A stretch of DNA of 64,000 bases from contig OX243816.1 in NCBI GenBank assembly GCA_945859605.1, positions 32,016,771 to 32,080,770 of the forward strand, written 5' to 3'. Under the pieces are notes generated by a model. The model saw nothing but the letters and a program-made list of their open reading frames with translations. It searched no databases and was not told where the DNA came from. The DNA comes from Lumbricus rubellus (Eukaryota > Annelida > Clitellata > Crassiclitellata > Lumbricidae). The translations under genes and the position numbers were made by a program. Of this stretch, positions 9,641 through 18,846 are shown one piece after another; the stretch's first letter is position 1; each line of letters starts with the position of its first letter.

Positions 9641-10080
9641 GCCATGTTTCTGCGCATTAAATTCACGAGCAATTTTTGTGAAGATGACAGCTTAACTCAT
9701 TCCAGCCGGAATTGTTTTGATACCTATGCTGTTAATGGGGTCACGGGTGACCCCATCCGGCGGGAAAGAGTTAAAAGGTACAATTACAGGGTGCAAATCC
9801 AAAAAAGTGAAATTTTCATGACTTTGTTGTTCGTAAACAGCTAGCAAACAAGAGCCTAAAACATGCGCTCCAGTCGATGCTAACAGCTAAAAATGCGTTT
9901 TTTTCTGGGGCTCCGCCCCAGACCCCGCTGGGGGAGCTCACGACGCTCCCCCAGACCCCTAGTCGCTATGGGCTTCGTGCCTTCGGCACTCGCAGTTTCG
10001 CGCCTTCGGCGCTTGCAATATAGGGAAAATTTTCTGCCAGGGGGGGGATTGCTTCCAGCTTACAGGGGGGGATAGTAGGC
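9640..10080 (+). repeat. hAT-associated repeat with GC-rich multi-hairpin module (copy 1)
   Basis: After caaacaagagcctaaaa the sequence carries four short hairpins in a row: ggggctccgcccc; ctgggggagc ... gctcccccag; gtgccttcggcac; gcgccttcggcgc. The same order occurs at 16213-16330, 50378-50500 and 51391-51510. It ends in a G-run at about 10070. The reading frame across 9893-10075 is a by-product. The region 10081-10990 beyond it shows no gene. Confidence 0.8.
9696..9770. mobile_element. piggyBac-like MITE of 75 bp between TTAA duplications
   Basis: TTAA at 9692-9695 and 9771-9774 flank a 75-base insert with inverted ends (ctcattccagccgg and ccggcgggaaagag) and an inner hairpin ggggtcacgggtgacccc. 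The related repeat copy at 50117-50130 reads gatgacagcttaaatg with no insert, so it shows the empty TTAA target. TTAA targets are typical of piggyBac elements. Confidence 0.75.
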
Positions 10081-11060
10081 CCTGCGTCTAACATATTTTA
10101 TTGTGTGGCCGTGAAGTTCAGGAAATTTTTAAACTTTAAGTTTTGTGCATTACTACTAAAAATAACGATCTTCAACTAAAAATTCCGATATAATTTCGTC
10201 CCATTCGGCGGCCGCCATTTTGATTATCGCCCATTGGTTTCGTTGCTATGTTGAACTGCCGCGCGCTAAAGTGATTTTTTAAGTCAATCAAAGCCCAATT
10301 TAGATAAATTAGCAAGATTTTGTCAAAAATTGCGCAAAAATCGCGTGGATTGGCAATTTTCGCGCTGTTGCGGGAAACCTGGAAATTTGTGGAAAAGTTG
10401 CGCTGCGCAAGATCGCGAATTTCTGGGGGCCCTATGGCCAACGTCCTCAACGTTATTACACTCTACCAGCTACTATCTAGGCTATAGATTTATCATTTAT
10501 TACATAACTTTTTGCAACGGATTCACAATTTCACCCTTGTATAGACTACATTTAGTAGGCTACATTAAGACTCGATTGATTTTATCCCAAGAATGCTACA
10601 AATAAACATAATAATAGTAATAATCCCAACTGATATATAGCAGCCAGACTGAAAAATCTTTTGTATACGCATGCATACTCCTTCGGCTGTAGCGTTTTGC
10701 GTTTTACGTATAGCAGTTACCATGGTAACCTATGACGTTTGTTGTGTCCACGAAGACGAAACAATAAACGTATTCTTGATGTCGGGCCATCTATTTCTAT
10801 AGCGCTGTAGCACTTAAGCTAATATTGTCACTTACGCCGGACCCCGGCATCCGCGATGTCTTGCTCTTTCTAAAAAGCCGGTCGATAATTGGTCGTAAAT
10901 ACAACGTTAGGCAGAAATTGAGCCGGATAAATCGAGGATTGTGGAATAGAATCTGAGATACGGTAGAGATAGAAAGGTACATACATGTATAAAGATAGAA
11001 AATGTAGAAAAGATGTATTGATAGATATAAAACGGAAAGACAAAGAAGAAGTATGTATAA
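10081..11060. other. Intergenic sequence, no gene seen
   Basis: AT-rich sequence without recognisable coding signatures or transposon ends. The minus-strand frame at 10172-10450 has no similarity that I can name. Confidence 0.5.
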
Positions 11061-11132
11061 GCACACTTAGAGAGAGAAAGAGACAGACAGACAGGCAGGG
11101 AGAAAGACAGGCAGACAGGGAGACAGGGAGAC
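11061..11132. repeat. (GACA)n/(GGGA)-rich simple repeat running into an assembly gap
   Basis: Purine-rich tetranucleotide repeats (gacagacaggcaggga) that stop at the N run. The repeat probably caused the gap. Confidence 0.85.
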
Positions 11133-11332
11133 NNNNNNNNNNNNNNNNNNNNNNNNNNNNNNNNNNNNNNNNNNNNNNNNNNNNNNNNNNNNNNNNNNNN
11201 NNNNNNNNNNNNNNNNNNNNNNNNNNNNNNNNNNNNNNNNNNNNNNNNNNNNNNNNNNNNNNNNNNNNNNNNNNNNNNNNNNNNNNNNNNNNNNNNNNNN
11301 NNNNNNNNNNNNNNNNNNNNNNNNNNNNNNNN
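11133..11332. other. Assembly gap of 200 N
   Basis: Exactly 200 undefined bases, the size of an arbitrary scaffold gap. True length unknown. Confidence 0.99.
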
Positions 11333-11551
11333 GATATTTGCATCTGTTCGAGCTGATTTTCGGACGTCCGCAACCCGGCTTCCTAGCTGTGGTACCTTCG
11401 GTATCAATTTTTTTAATGAGGATAGTACGACGTTTCCATGTCTTATTTGGAAATTCTTTCATCATACGCAAGAAAAATGGCATTAAACATTGAATTGTTA
11501 TACATTATATCAAGAAAACTGTCACTGTGCAGTTTATTTTGGACCACCCTG
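11333..11551 (-). mobile_element. 5' end of a Tc1/mariner-like element, remainder lost in the gap
   Basis: On the minus strand the terminus cagggtggtccaaaataaac starts at 11551, next to TA (11552-11553). A reading frame at about 11483-11333 then encodes MMKEFPNKTWKRRTILIKKI followed by ARKPGCGRPK. This is the first helix-turn-helix and GRPR-like hook of a mariner-superfamily transposase. The catalytic part would lie in or beyond the gap. The terminus resembles that of the foldback element at 33247-34485 (cagggtgggcc). Confidence 0.75.
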
Positions 11552-11559
11552 TACATACA

Positions 11560-12190
11560 TCATCATTGCATATAAGTGTGTATATATAGGCATATACCTC
11601 GTAAATTTTCCATATAAATTATATTCGTTCATACATACAACACGAACATGAATCAATGTAAAATAGATGAACATTCAATGCATGACTATTCACCTTCATA
11701 ATGACTTCCGCGTGTGTAGACTGCAGACCTAAAGCATATACAACGGTGAGATTACTGTATGTACGATTAATAATGATAGGTGACATCTTAGATCTTCTAT
11801 TATCTCCTATACAAACTAAATTACGTCTACTATTAAGTATATTTGAACGCATATAATTATTGAAGGAGGAAATTTCTTTCTCATCTTGTCGTCGACTATT
11901 TCCGGCCATTTACGGAACAGCTCGTCAAAAGATGTTTATAATACACGATGCGAGAGACCTGTTCGAGTAATTCCCACAAGACACGCTGCTGCTAATTGCT
12001 GAAATTTGCAGTTTGCACGGAGGTGACGGAGCACATCCCAAGTATATATAATAATATAACACACAGAATATGAAGTGAAACATTCAAAGCTCAGTTGGTA
12101 ATTAGGCGAATTACTGTCCTATCATTCGGCGATTTAATTCGGGATTTCGTTTGTTCGGCTGTTCAATAGATGGCGCGTCAGACATGGGTA
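11560..12190. other. Intergenic sequence, no gene seen
   Basis: AT-rich sequence without recognised exons, RNA genes or element ends. Confidence 0.5.
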
Positions 12191-12195
12191 ACCCT

Positions 12196-12490
12196 GCGGG
12201 TGTCTTTCTGTCTGTCTGTCTGCCTGTCTGTCTGTCTGCCTGTCTGTCTGTCTCTCTCTCTCTGTGTGTTTCTGTGTCTCTCCTCTTCCCCCTTCTTTTC
12301 TTCTCCTTCTTCTCCTTCTTCTCCTTCTTCTTCTTCTTGTTCTACTTCTTGTTGTTCTTTTTGTTCTCCTCCTCCTCCTCCTCCTCCTCTTCCTCGTCCT
12401 CTTCCTCCTCCTCCTCCTTCTCATCCTCGTCCTCCTCGTCCTCCTCTTTATAAGCCCTTCATCCTCCTCTTCCATCTCCTCTTTCTTTTC
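12196..12490. repeat. (TCTG)n followed by pyrimidine-rich (CTT/CTC)n tract
   Basis: TCTG/CCTG repeats (12205-12262) pass into TCTTCT and CTCCTC triplets to 12490. Long open frames on both strands are low-complexity artefacts. Confidence 0.9.
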
Positions 12491-12699
12491 TTCTGTTAGT
12501 CCTGCAAACCATTGTCAATTATTATCTCGATGTTCTTGCCTCCCTGCATGCATGCATGCATGTTTTGACGAAGCGACCACAATCATGTATGTTCGTCGGG
12601 TGAGAAAAACAAGTCACCCGTAAGTATACGCATGCGCAGTGAGCGCACGTATTATACATGCGGGAGCGGTCAAAGATGACAGCACCAGCGGTTAGGGAC

Positions 12700-13275
12700 A
12701 ACATGTGTGGCTTGGGGGGTGGATGGGGGAGGGGGTGGATGGGGGGGTTGGGGGGAGCAAAAGTGCGTCCGACTGTCTGATCTGAAGGCTTGGATCTGGT
12801 CGAAGACTTCAGAGGACAGGTAAGAAAATTGCTTCCTTCGAAGATATCCGGGTGGAAAGCTTTGTTCTCCTCGCAATCAAAGGAGACTCCAGGTGGCACG
12901 CAACACGTTTCATGAGTGACGACGATGATGACAACGACGACGATGATGATGACGAAGACGTCGACGACGACGACGATGAATCGAAGTGTGCCTGTAATTA
13001 TCATCTTGGGAGACGACGAATTGATGACAATGTTTGACTTGCAATTTGTCTACATCTACATCCATTTAAGACTCTGAGGGATGGATTATTATACATGTAG
13101 GCCTATAGGTGGACAGTCCAATTCATCCGTCATTTTGTCCGTATATCCATCATTCCCTCTCTCTCTCTCTCTCTACCTGCCTGCCTCCCTGCCTGCCTTT
13201 CTTTTTTCCTTCGCTCCGTCCGTCCGTCCGTCCCTCCCTCCCTCCCTCCATCCCTCCCTCCCTTCTTCTTAGCTT
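12700..13275. repeat. Cluster of simple repeats
   Basis: A G-rich tract (12712-12758), (GAC/GAT)n at about 12916-12978, (CT)n at 13158-13174 and (CCCT/CCGT)n at 13214-13264. No gene recognised. Confidence 0.85.
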
Positions 13276-13344
13276 CAACATAATATACCTCAATCAACTT
13301 CATTGCTCCACAAACGTATATACACGCCGCTACTGTAAATGCAA

Positions 13345-13560
13345 CTGCTGGCTAAACAGGGCGGCAGTATACTGCATGCCATCAAGCACCCAGCGTTATA
13401 TTGGAGACAAACTTTTGCTTGTATATATTATGACATGGCCATCATAAATCACGTTTGTCGTTTTAAGATCTAATTCCAGCAAGTGGTGGTTTATTAGAGA
13501 ACAAGCAGCAGTAAATTAAGTTATGGTGCGCTATTGTAAAGATGTGATCAATGCTAAATA
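13345..13560 (-). repeat. Interspersed repeat family X, copy 1 (inverted)
   Basis: In reverse complement this stretch shares tctaataaaccac, gttagatcttaaaacgac and gtttgtctccaatataac with 25185-25345 and 25995-26170. The three copies are about 200 bases long and 85-90 percent alike by eye. No terminal inverted repeats or coding sequence were seen, so the class is unknown. Confidence 0.75.
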
Positions 13561-13666
13561 GGAACTTGCTTCAAGTTGTTTGTCCGTCCTTATCGGTTAG
13601 CAAGCGAATATATAGGGTGGTAAGAAAGTCGATCAGCTATTAGACTATTAGCGAAACATATAAATG

Positions 13667-13726
13667 AAGTGCGCTATTGTATGTTTAGGCCGCCTTAAGG
13701 CGGCCTAAACATACAATAGCGCACTT
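13667..13726. repeat. Perfect 60-bp palindrome
   Basis: The 30 bases from aagtgcgctattg to aggccgcctt (13667-13696) are followed with no spacer by their exact reverse complement (13697-13726). As single strands it would form a complete hairpin or cruciform. The word gcgctattgta also occurs in the neighbouring repeat copy at 13529-13539. Confidence 0.97.
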
Positions 13727-13773
13727 AAATTGAGCATGTATACAGATATGTATATATTCAGTCAATCTTTTAT

Positions 13774-13847
13774 TGTATGTATGTACGTATGTATGTATGT
13801 ATGTACGTATGTATGTATGTATGTATGTATGTATGTATGTATGTATG

Positions 13848-13878
<31 letters not shown>

Positions 13879-14126
13879 GTATGTATGTATGTATGTATGT
13901 ATGTATGTATGTATGTATGTATGTATGTATGTATGTATGTATGTGTGTATGTATGTATGTATGTATGTATGTATGTATGTATGTATGTATGTATGTATGT
14001 ATGTATGTATGTATGTATATATGTATGTGGGTATGTATGTATGTATGTATGTATGTATGTATGTATGTATGTATGTATGTATGTATGTATGTATATATGT
14101 ATGTATGTATATATATATATATGTAG
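13774..14126. repeat. (ATGT)n microsatellite, about 350 bp
   Basis: A long near-perfect tetranucleotide tract ending in (AT)n at 14108-14120. Open frames in both directions (MYVC repeats, HTYI repeats) are artefacts. Confidence 0.97.
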
Positions 14127-14356
14127 GCTATGTAAGGTTTGTATGTATGTTTGAATGCATGTATGCATTATGTACTTATGTAGACATGCGCGCTTTTATG
14201 TGTATGTTTTGTATGTTTATCTGGCTGTTTATAATACGCGCTTGAAAGGCCTCACAAAGATGTTCCAGATATACATTGTACTTTCTATGACTCGAGGCCT
14301 ATAAGAGACTTTCTCCATTGTTCTCGCTCCGCTGGGCGCTCCATAAATGCCTGCGC

Positions 14357-14480
14357 GACCTTCACCCATGCACTCCCCCTTCTCTCACCCATGCACTCCC
14401 CTTCTCTCACCCATGCACTCCCCTTCTCTAACCCATGCACTCCCCTTCTCTAACCCATGCACTCCCCTTCTCTCACCCGC
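14357..14480. repeat. 22-bp tandem repeat, five to six units
   Basis: The unit cacccatgcactccccttct is repeated at 22-base spacing with tcac/taac variants. Confidence 0.9.
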
Positions 14481-14689
14481 CCCACGAAGCGCAAATCCGT
14501 CTAATGAGGAAGCGAGAGGTCAGAGGTCAGGGCGGGGACCATGCGCCATTATGTCTTCGAAAGCATCTGATGAGTGATCAGATTGAATTTACGCTACGAT
14601 AGACAGACCATATGTCAGTTATGAGGATTAAGTCATCTTATATAGGGAGAGGGGGACAGGAGAGATGGGGAGAGGACGAGAGAGAATGT

Positions 14690-14946
14690 AGGAGAGGAGA
14701 GGAGAGGAGAGGAGAGGAAGGAGAGGAGAATGCAAGTGTTTGTGCGTGTGCGTGTGTGAGTGTGTTTGTGCATGTGCGTGTGTGAGTGTGTGTGTGTGTG
14801 TGTGTGGTTGAGCATGTGTGTGTGAGTGTGTGTGTGTGTGTGTGTGTGGTTGAGCATGTGTGTGTGAGTGTGTGTGTGTATGTGTGAGTGTGTGTGTGTG
14901 TGTGTGTGAGTGTGTGAGTGTGTGTGTGTGTGTGTGTGAGTGTACA
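14690..14946. repeat. (GGAGA)n followed by (TG)n-rich tract
   Basis: A purine pentamer repeat at 14690-14730, then TG repeats interrupted by gag and gcatg to 14946. Coding readings here are artefacts. Confidence 0.92.
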
Positions 14947-15567
14947 TGTGCCTGCATGACTGGTTGCGTCTCATACTTTGGCCGAGTGCACATCGTATCG
15001 GCTTTCTTCTTCTTCTTCCGCCTTCTTTCGTTCTCTTTTCTGGCGGAACCGGAACTTCCGGTTTTAATAGGACGATGGCGAAGGCGTTGACGCCGCCATT
15101 AATGCAGCCATTTCCAATAACTGAGATCAGCGTGCATGCACGCCTGCATGCCTGACTGTCTGTCTGTCTGTCTCTGTCTCCGCCTCTCTTTCTGTTTCTG
15201 TTTGTCTGTATGTCTGTGAAAAGTCTCTCCCTCTTTCGTATCCTAGAAATCGCGACTATTATGGGCTTACTGCATGTGAGAAACATATAGGCAGGCGCGG
15301 ATTCAGAGGGGGGCGGAGCCGGCGTACGCCCCCCCTAAACCTGCAGAACTGACCTAAAACTAATATAGCCTAATTGCAATTTGGGAATGGGATGTTTGAA
15401 GTAGCTGGACCGGCAGAATGGAGCTCCCTTACCGGAGCTCTCTTACCTACTTACCTGAGTTGCTAGCAGACGTTACCCGCGTGACCAATGAATTTTGCCG
15501 TGACGTCATTCACAAAGTTCATGTAGAGACAAAATTTACGTAAATAGAAATCGGTCAATTAAAAAAT

Positions 15568-15640
15568 ATGTCGAGTGGTCCGCCGTCAAAACGGCTTAAA
15601 CAAGCAGTTTTATCATTCGCGAATAAGCCGATTGCCGTTG
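15568..15640 (+). pseudogene. hAT transposase first-exon remnant
   Basis: ATG at 15568 opens MSSGPPSKRLKQAVLSF, followed by ANKPIAVG and a GT donor (gtaagac) at 15641. Short basic starts of the type S..KR.....L.SF are common in transposases carrying a TTF or MYM zinc finger. The following exon is absent, because the sequence after 15800 is another insertion. Inference from a short stretch. Confidence 0.45.
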
Positions 15641-15801
15641 GTAAGACATAAGCCTATCTTAGACCTAAATCTCAAAAGATGGCATATGATTATCATTATA
15701 ATTTTGAAATTCGTCGTGCTGATTATAGCTGCCGAAAGCGTTCAGCTGCCGATATTATGGACAAAAGCAAATCAAGGATATAGAACTAGGCCTATATACT
15801 C

Positions 15802-16373
15802 CAGGGCTTGAAGTGTTGCAAGACGGTCATGGACAGCGTCCTGGCACTTATTTTCGAGGCAGGACGCCGTCCTATGACTTATTTGGCCAGCACGGTCGTC
15901 CATGACTGCATGGACGGCGTCCATGCAGTTACGGACGACCGGCCATGACTGCCTAAAAATGGCTCCATTTGAGGTCGACACAGCCAAAAATGCGCTGGTC
16001 GCTGGAGCTGGGGCAGCTTACGGTAAAGACAAAACAAAACCTTTCTCTTTTACAATAACAGTTTGATTTTTATTGTTATCCTGGTAGCTTGCGACACTGA
16101 AAAACGACTTATTCTTGAAGTTTTCGCGACTTTATCGTTCACAAATTGCTGGCAAACAAGAGCCTAAAATAGCTCCATTTGAGGTCGACACAGCCAAAAA
16201 TGTGCTGGTCGCTGGGGCTCCGACCCAGACCCCGCTGGGGGAGCTTACGACGCTCCCCTCAGAACCCCTAGTCTGGACGGGCTTCGTCTCGCAACTTCGC
16301 GCCTTCCGCGCCGCCATTGACGACCAATTACAATACAGCGTCCTGGCACTTCTTTTTTACACTTTAAGCACTG
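15802..16373. mobile_element. hAT-like MITE nested in the 15292-16851 element
   Basis: The ends cagggcttgaagtg (15802) and cactttaagcactg (to 16373) are inverted repeats. The left flank gcctatatactc and right flank gcctactc differ by a TATA insertion, which fits an 8-bp target duplication altered by slippage. Inside are shorter inverted words (ggacgccgtcc, atggacggcgtccat) and the GC-rich hairpin module at 16213-16330. Relatives of its ends occur at 63115 and 63341. Confidence 0.65.
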
Positions 16374-16419
16374 GCCTACTCATATAATCATTCTCTTAAC
16401 GCTCAGTGGCGTGAGGTCC

Positions 16420-16545
16420 ATGGATGAGGCGCATCAACATTGTGATAAGGATATCAAGTTAGACATTGATGACATTATCAATGCCTACGCCAGAAAGCAT
16501 CCAAGGACAATGACACTGCTTAATCCACTGGCATGTGACACTTAA
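16420..16545 (+). pseudogene. hAT transposase C-terminal remnant (possible)
   Basis: The frame MDEAHQHCDKDIKLDIDDII followed by NAYARKHPR and a TAA at 16543-16545 resembles the last residues after the hAT dimerisation domain, where a hydrophobic IID-FA-xRK pattern is usual. It is too short for a firm call. Confidence 0.35.
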
Positions 16546-16851
16546 TTATTTCCTTTTTGGATCAAGGGTTGCATGATCAAAACCGATAGCCTAACTGATT
16601 TATAATCGTTTCACTGGTAACCTTCAGTGAAGACCAGTGGTTTCAGATGAGAAACTATATATTTTTGTAAGTTCCATAACATTTTCTATAAAAAGGATCA
16701 TTATAGGTTTGCGTGACCTAATTTCATATAAGCTTATACATATATATATATATATATATATATGTGCATATAATATATATTATATATATTTACGGGATTG
16801 GATTGGTAGTATTTACGCCCCCCCTAACCAGAAATCCTGGATCCGCCTCTG

Positions 16852-17190
16852 ATAGGCCTATTATATCTTGAGGATTTAGCGACGAATTTGTACTTCAAGT
16901 CACATCGAAACTGTTGTCGTTGTCGGCAAAGAAATAACAATAGTAATTCTACGAGAGAAATTTAATGTACATTTTAAAACTCTTTCTGTGCTGACCTCCG
17001 ACGAGTAAATAATCCTGGAAAATAGCAAATAATTATATTTGTGTAGACCCTACAGAGCTGTATATAGATTATAGACACTATTTCTAACTCAACTGCAGCC
17101 TTGAAACGGTATAAAGTTCAGAATAAGGAAATAAGGAACTGCATTGGCAATATGGATTGAAAATGGAGAACACGAGAGAAGAATTAAATC
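16852..17190. other. Intergenic sequence, no gene seen
   Basis: AT-rich sequence between a hAT end and a LINE-tail microsatellite. Confidence 0.5.
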
Positions 17191-17192
17191 AA

Positions 17193-17465
17193 TGTGTTCG
17201 TTCGTTCATTCATTCATTCATTCATTCATTCGTTCGTTTGTTCGTTCGTTCATTCATTCGTTCGTTCGTTTGTTCGTTCGTTCGTTCGTTCGTTCGTTCA
17301 TTCATTCGTTCGTTTGTTCGTTCGTTCATTTGTTCGTTCATTCATTCATTCGTTCGTTCGTTCCTTCATTCATTCATTCATTCATCAAATCGTTGAATTT
17401 ATATGGCGCCTCTTCAAGCAAATCAGCTCAGCGGCAATCCCAGCCCAAATGCTCAATCAAAACAA
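17193..17465 (-). mobile_element. LINE 3' end (inverted) with a 195-bp (TTCG/TTCA)n tail
   Basis: The tract of TTCA, TTCG and TTTG tetramers (17193-17387) directly abuts atttatatggcgcctcttca and agctcagcggcaatcccagc. That is the reverse complement of the LINE 3' end also seen at 7980-8040. In element orientation the tetramers are its tail. Three open plus-strand frames (FVRSFIHS repeats) are artefacts. Confidence 0.75.
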
Positions 17466-18846
17466 AGAAGTGTGCTCATCTGCACTCCGTCACATGAATT
17501 ATCATAGTCTATAATATACAGGTAGCAGTCGAGAAAGAGCCACAATGAAAGATAGAAACAAACTTTCAGACTGACAGCAGCAGAGGGAGAAACACACCTC
17601 CTCACATCACCTACTCACCTCACCTCATCGTGAATTTCTGTTCGAATTAATTACTTATCTCCACATAATTAATTAAAAAGCGATGATTACACCCACACCT
17701 GTTGCATGTGTGCTGGTATTAAACACATAGTTAGCGCCCAAGCGAGAAAAACAGGTGATCCACTGATACTTTTCTAATGTTCACATAGATCTACTTACTT
17801 TCTCACCGAAATCACTGGCATAATTTTGAGATAATTGAGACTGAGGTGGCTGCTGATGGTGGTGACAGGTTGCGGACGACGAAGATGAAGGCGATGGACC
17901 GTGACGAGCATAGGTGGCGCTGCTCAGCGATGCGTGAAACTGACGATGACGTCACTTGTTGAGAAATCATTTGCTTGTAACGCATTACAGCGCGTTGCAA
18001 GTATACACTTCTTGCTTCTGCAGCCGTGTGATAAGCAATTTCCGAGGGGTTCATCGTGAGGAGTGAGGTGGAAGGTGGTTTAGGGTGGAGTGGTGGGATA
18101 GGATGGAGAAGACTCTGAGGTCTACTGCTTCTGTGGAGGACATTTTACCACCTGCGTTCAGAGGCATTTGCGGGGTGGAAGAGGTAAAAGTGAAGGAGGA
18201 GGAGGAGGAGGAGAAGGAGGAAGAGCAGGAAGAGGAGGAGGAGGAGGGAGAGAAGGAGGAGGAGCATGATGAGGAGGAGGTGCCGGTGGCACAGGCTCCA
18301 TTGGACACCTGTTAACAATTAATGTTCATGCGCAGCCGATTAAAACTTCTATTGCATAGACTATAAGTTCTTGGTCCATATAGGCACCTATACATTTCTA
18401 CAAACACGTCCACGCAAACAGCATTCAAACGCATAAATATCTTGGCGTGAAGATGCAAAATATACAATCATACAATATACATGCACATAATATGTATAAA
18501 AATCATATTATACGGACGCATAATTGTATATAGGCTACACGCCATATATATGAAATATTATGTGGATGTTCTTTGTGTCTAAACCTATATGCTATATAAA
18601 TATACTCGCATATGCAGCGTATATTACTATGCATATACTGTATAGTCTCATTAGCGTCAAAACTCATATTAAACGATGCACAGAAAAATTCTTGCGTGCA
18701 TCAAAATGCGGATCTCGTTTCCAAGAAGACCACGAGAGCCAAATGGGTTGCACGCTTCTTGTGTAGGCTACTTTCCATTTAGGCTACTTCCCGTGTTCCT
18801 CTCTTTTTGACCACTTCCGGACAATTTCGCCCTTCACCTTAATTCT
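17466..18846. other. Intergenic sequence with a GA-rich tract, no gene recognised
   Basis: 18190-18280 is a (GGA)n purine tract that gives open Glu-rich or Ser-rich readings. No splice-supported exon, tRNA or element end was recognised in the remainder. Confidence 0.5.

Larger units (their letters stand above)
15292..16851 (+). mobile_element. Internally deleted hAT element with transposase remnants
   Basis: The left end caggcgcggattcaga (15292) and right end tcctggatccgcctctg (to 16851) match as inverted repeats at about 13 of 16 positions, each with G- or C-runs just inside. Two coding remnants on the plus strand fit a hAT transposase of the ZMYM1/DUF4371-like type: a start exon at 15568-15640 and a C-terminal piece at 16420-16545. 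A second hAT MITE sits between them (15802-16373). The flanking 8-mers share only atagg, so the target duplication is unproven. Confidence 0.6.

Noticed and set aside
9893..10075. 60-codon frame in GC-rich sequence
   Set aside because: Falls in the multi-hairpin repeat module that recurs three more times.
10870..11483. Frames crossing the first N gap
   Set aside because: They are joined through undefined bases; only the transposase-like part at 11333-11483 is supported.
12134..12623. Ser-, Leu- or Arg-rich frames over the pyrimidine tract
   Set aside because: Low-complexity translation of CTT/CTC and TCTG repeats.
13730..14245. Long open frames with MYVC or HTYI repeats on both strands
   Set aside because: They are translations of an (ATGT)n microsatellite and have no non-repetitive domain.
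14628..15286. Minus-strand frame of 217 codons with HTHT repeats
   Set aside because: Largely (TG)n and (GGAGA)n translation; the non-repetitive start shows no family resemblance.
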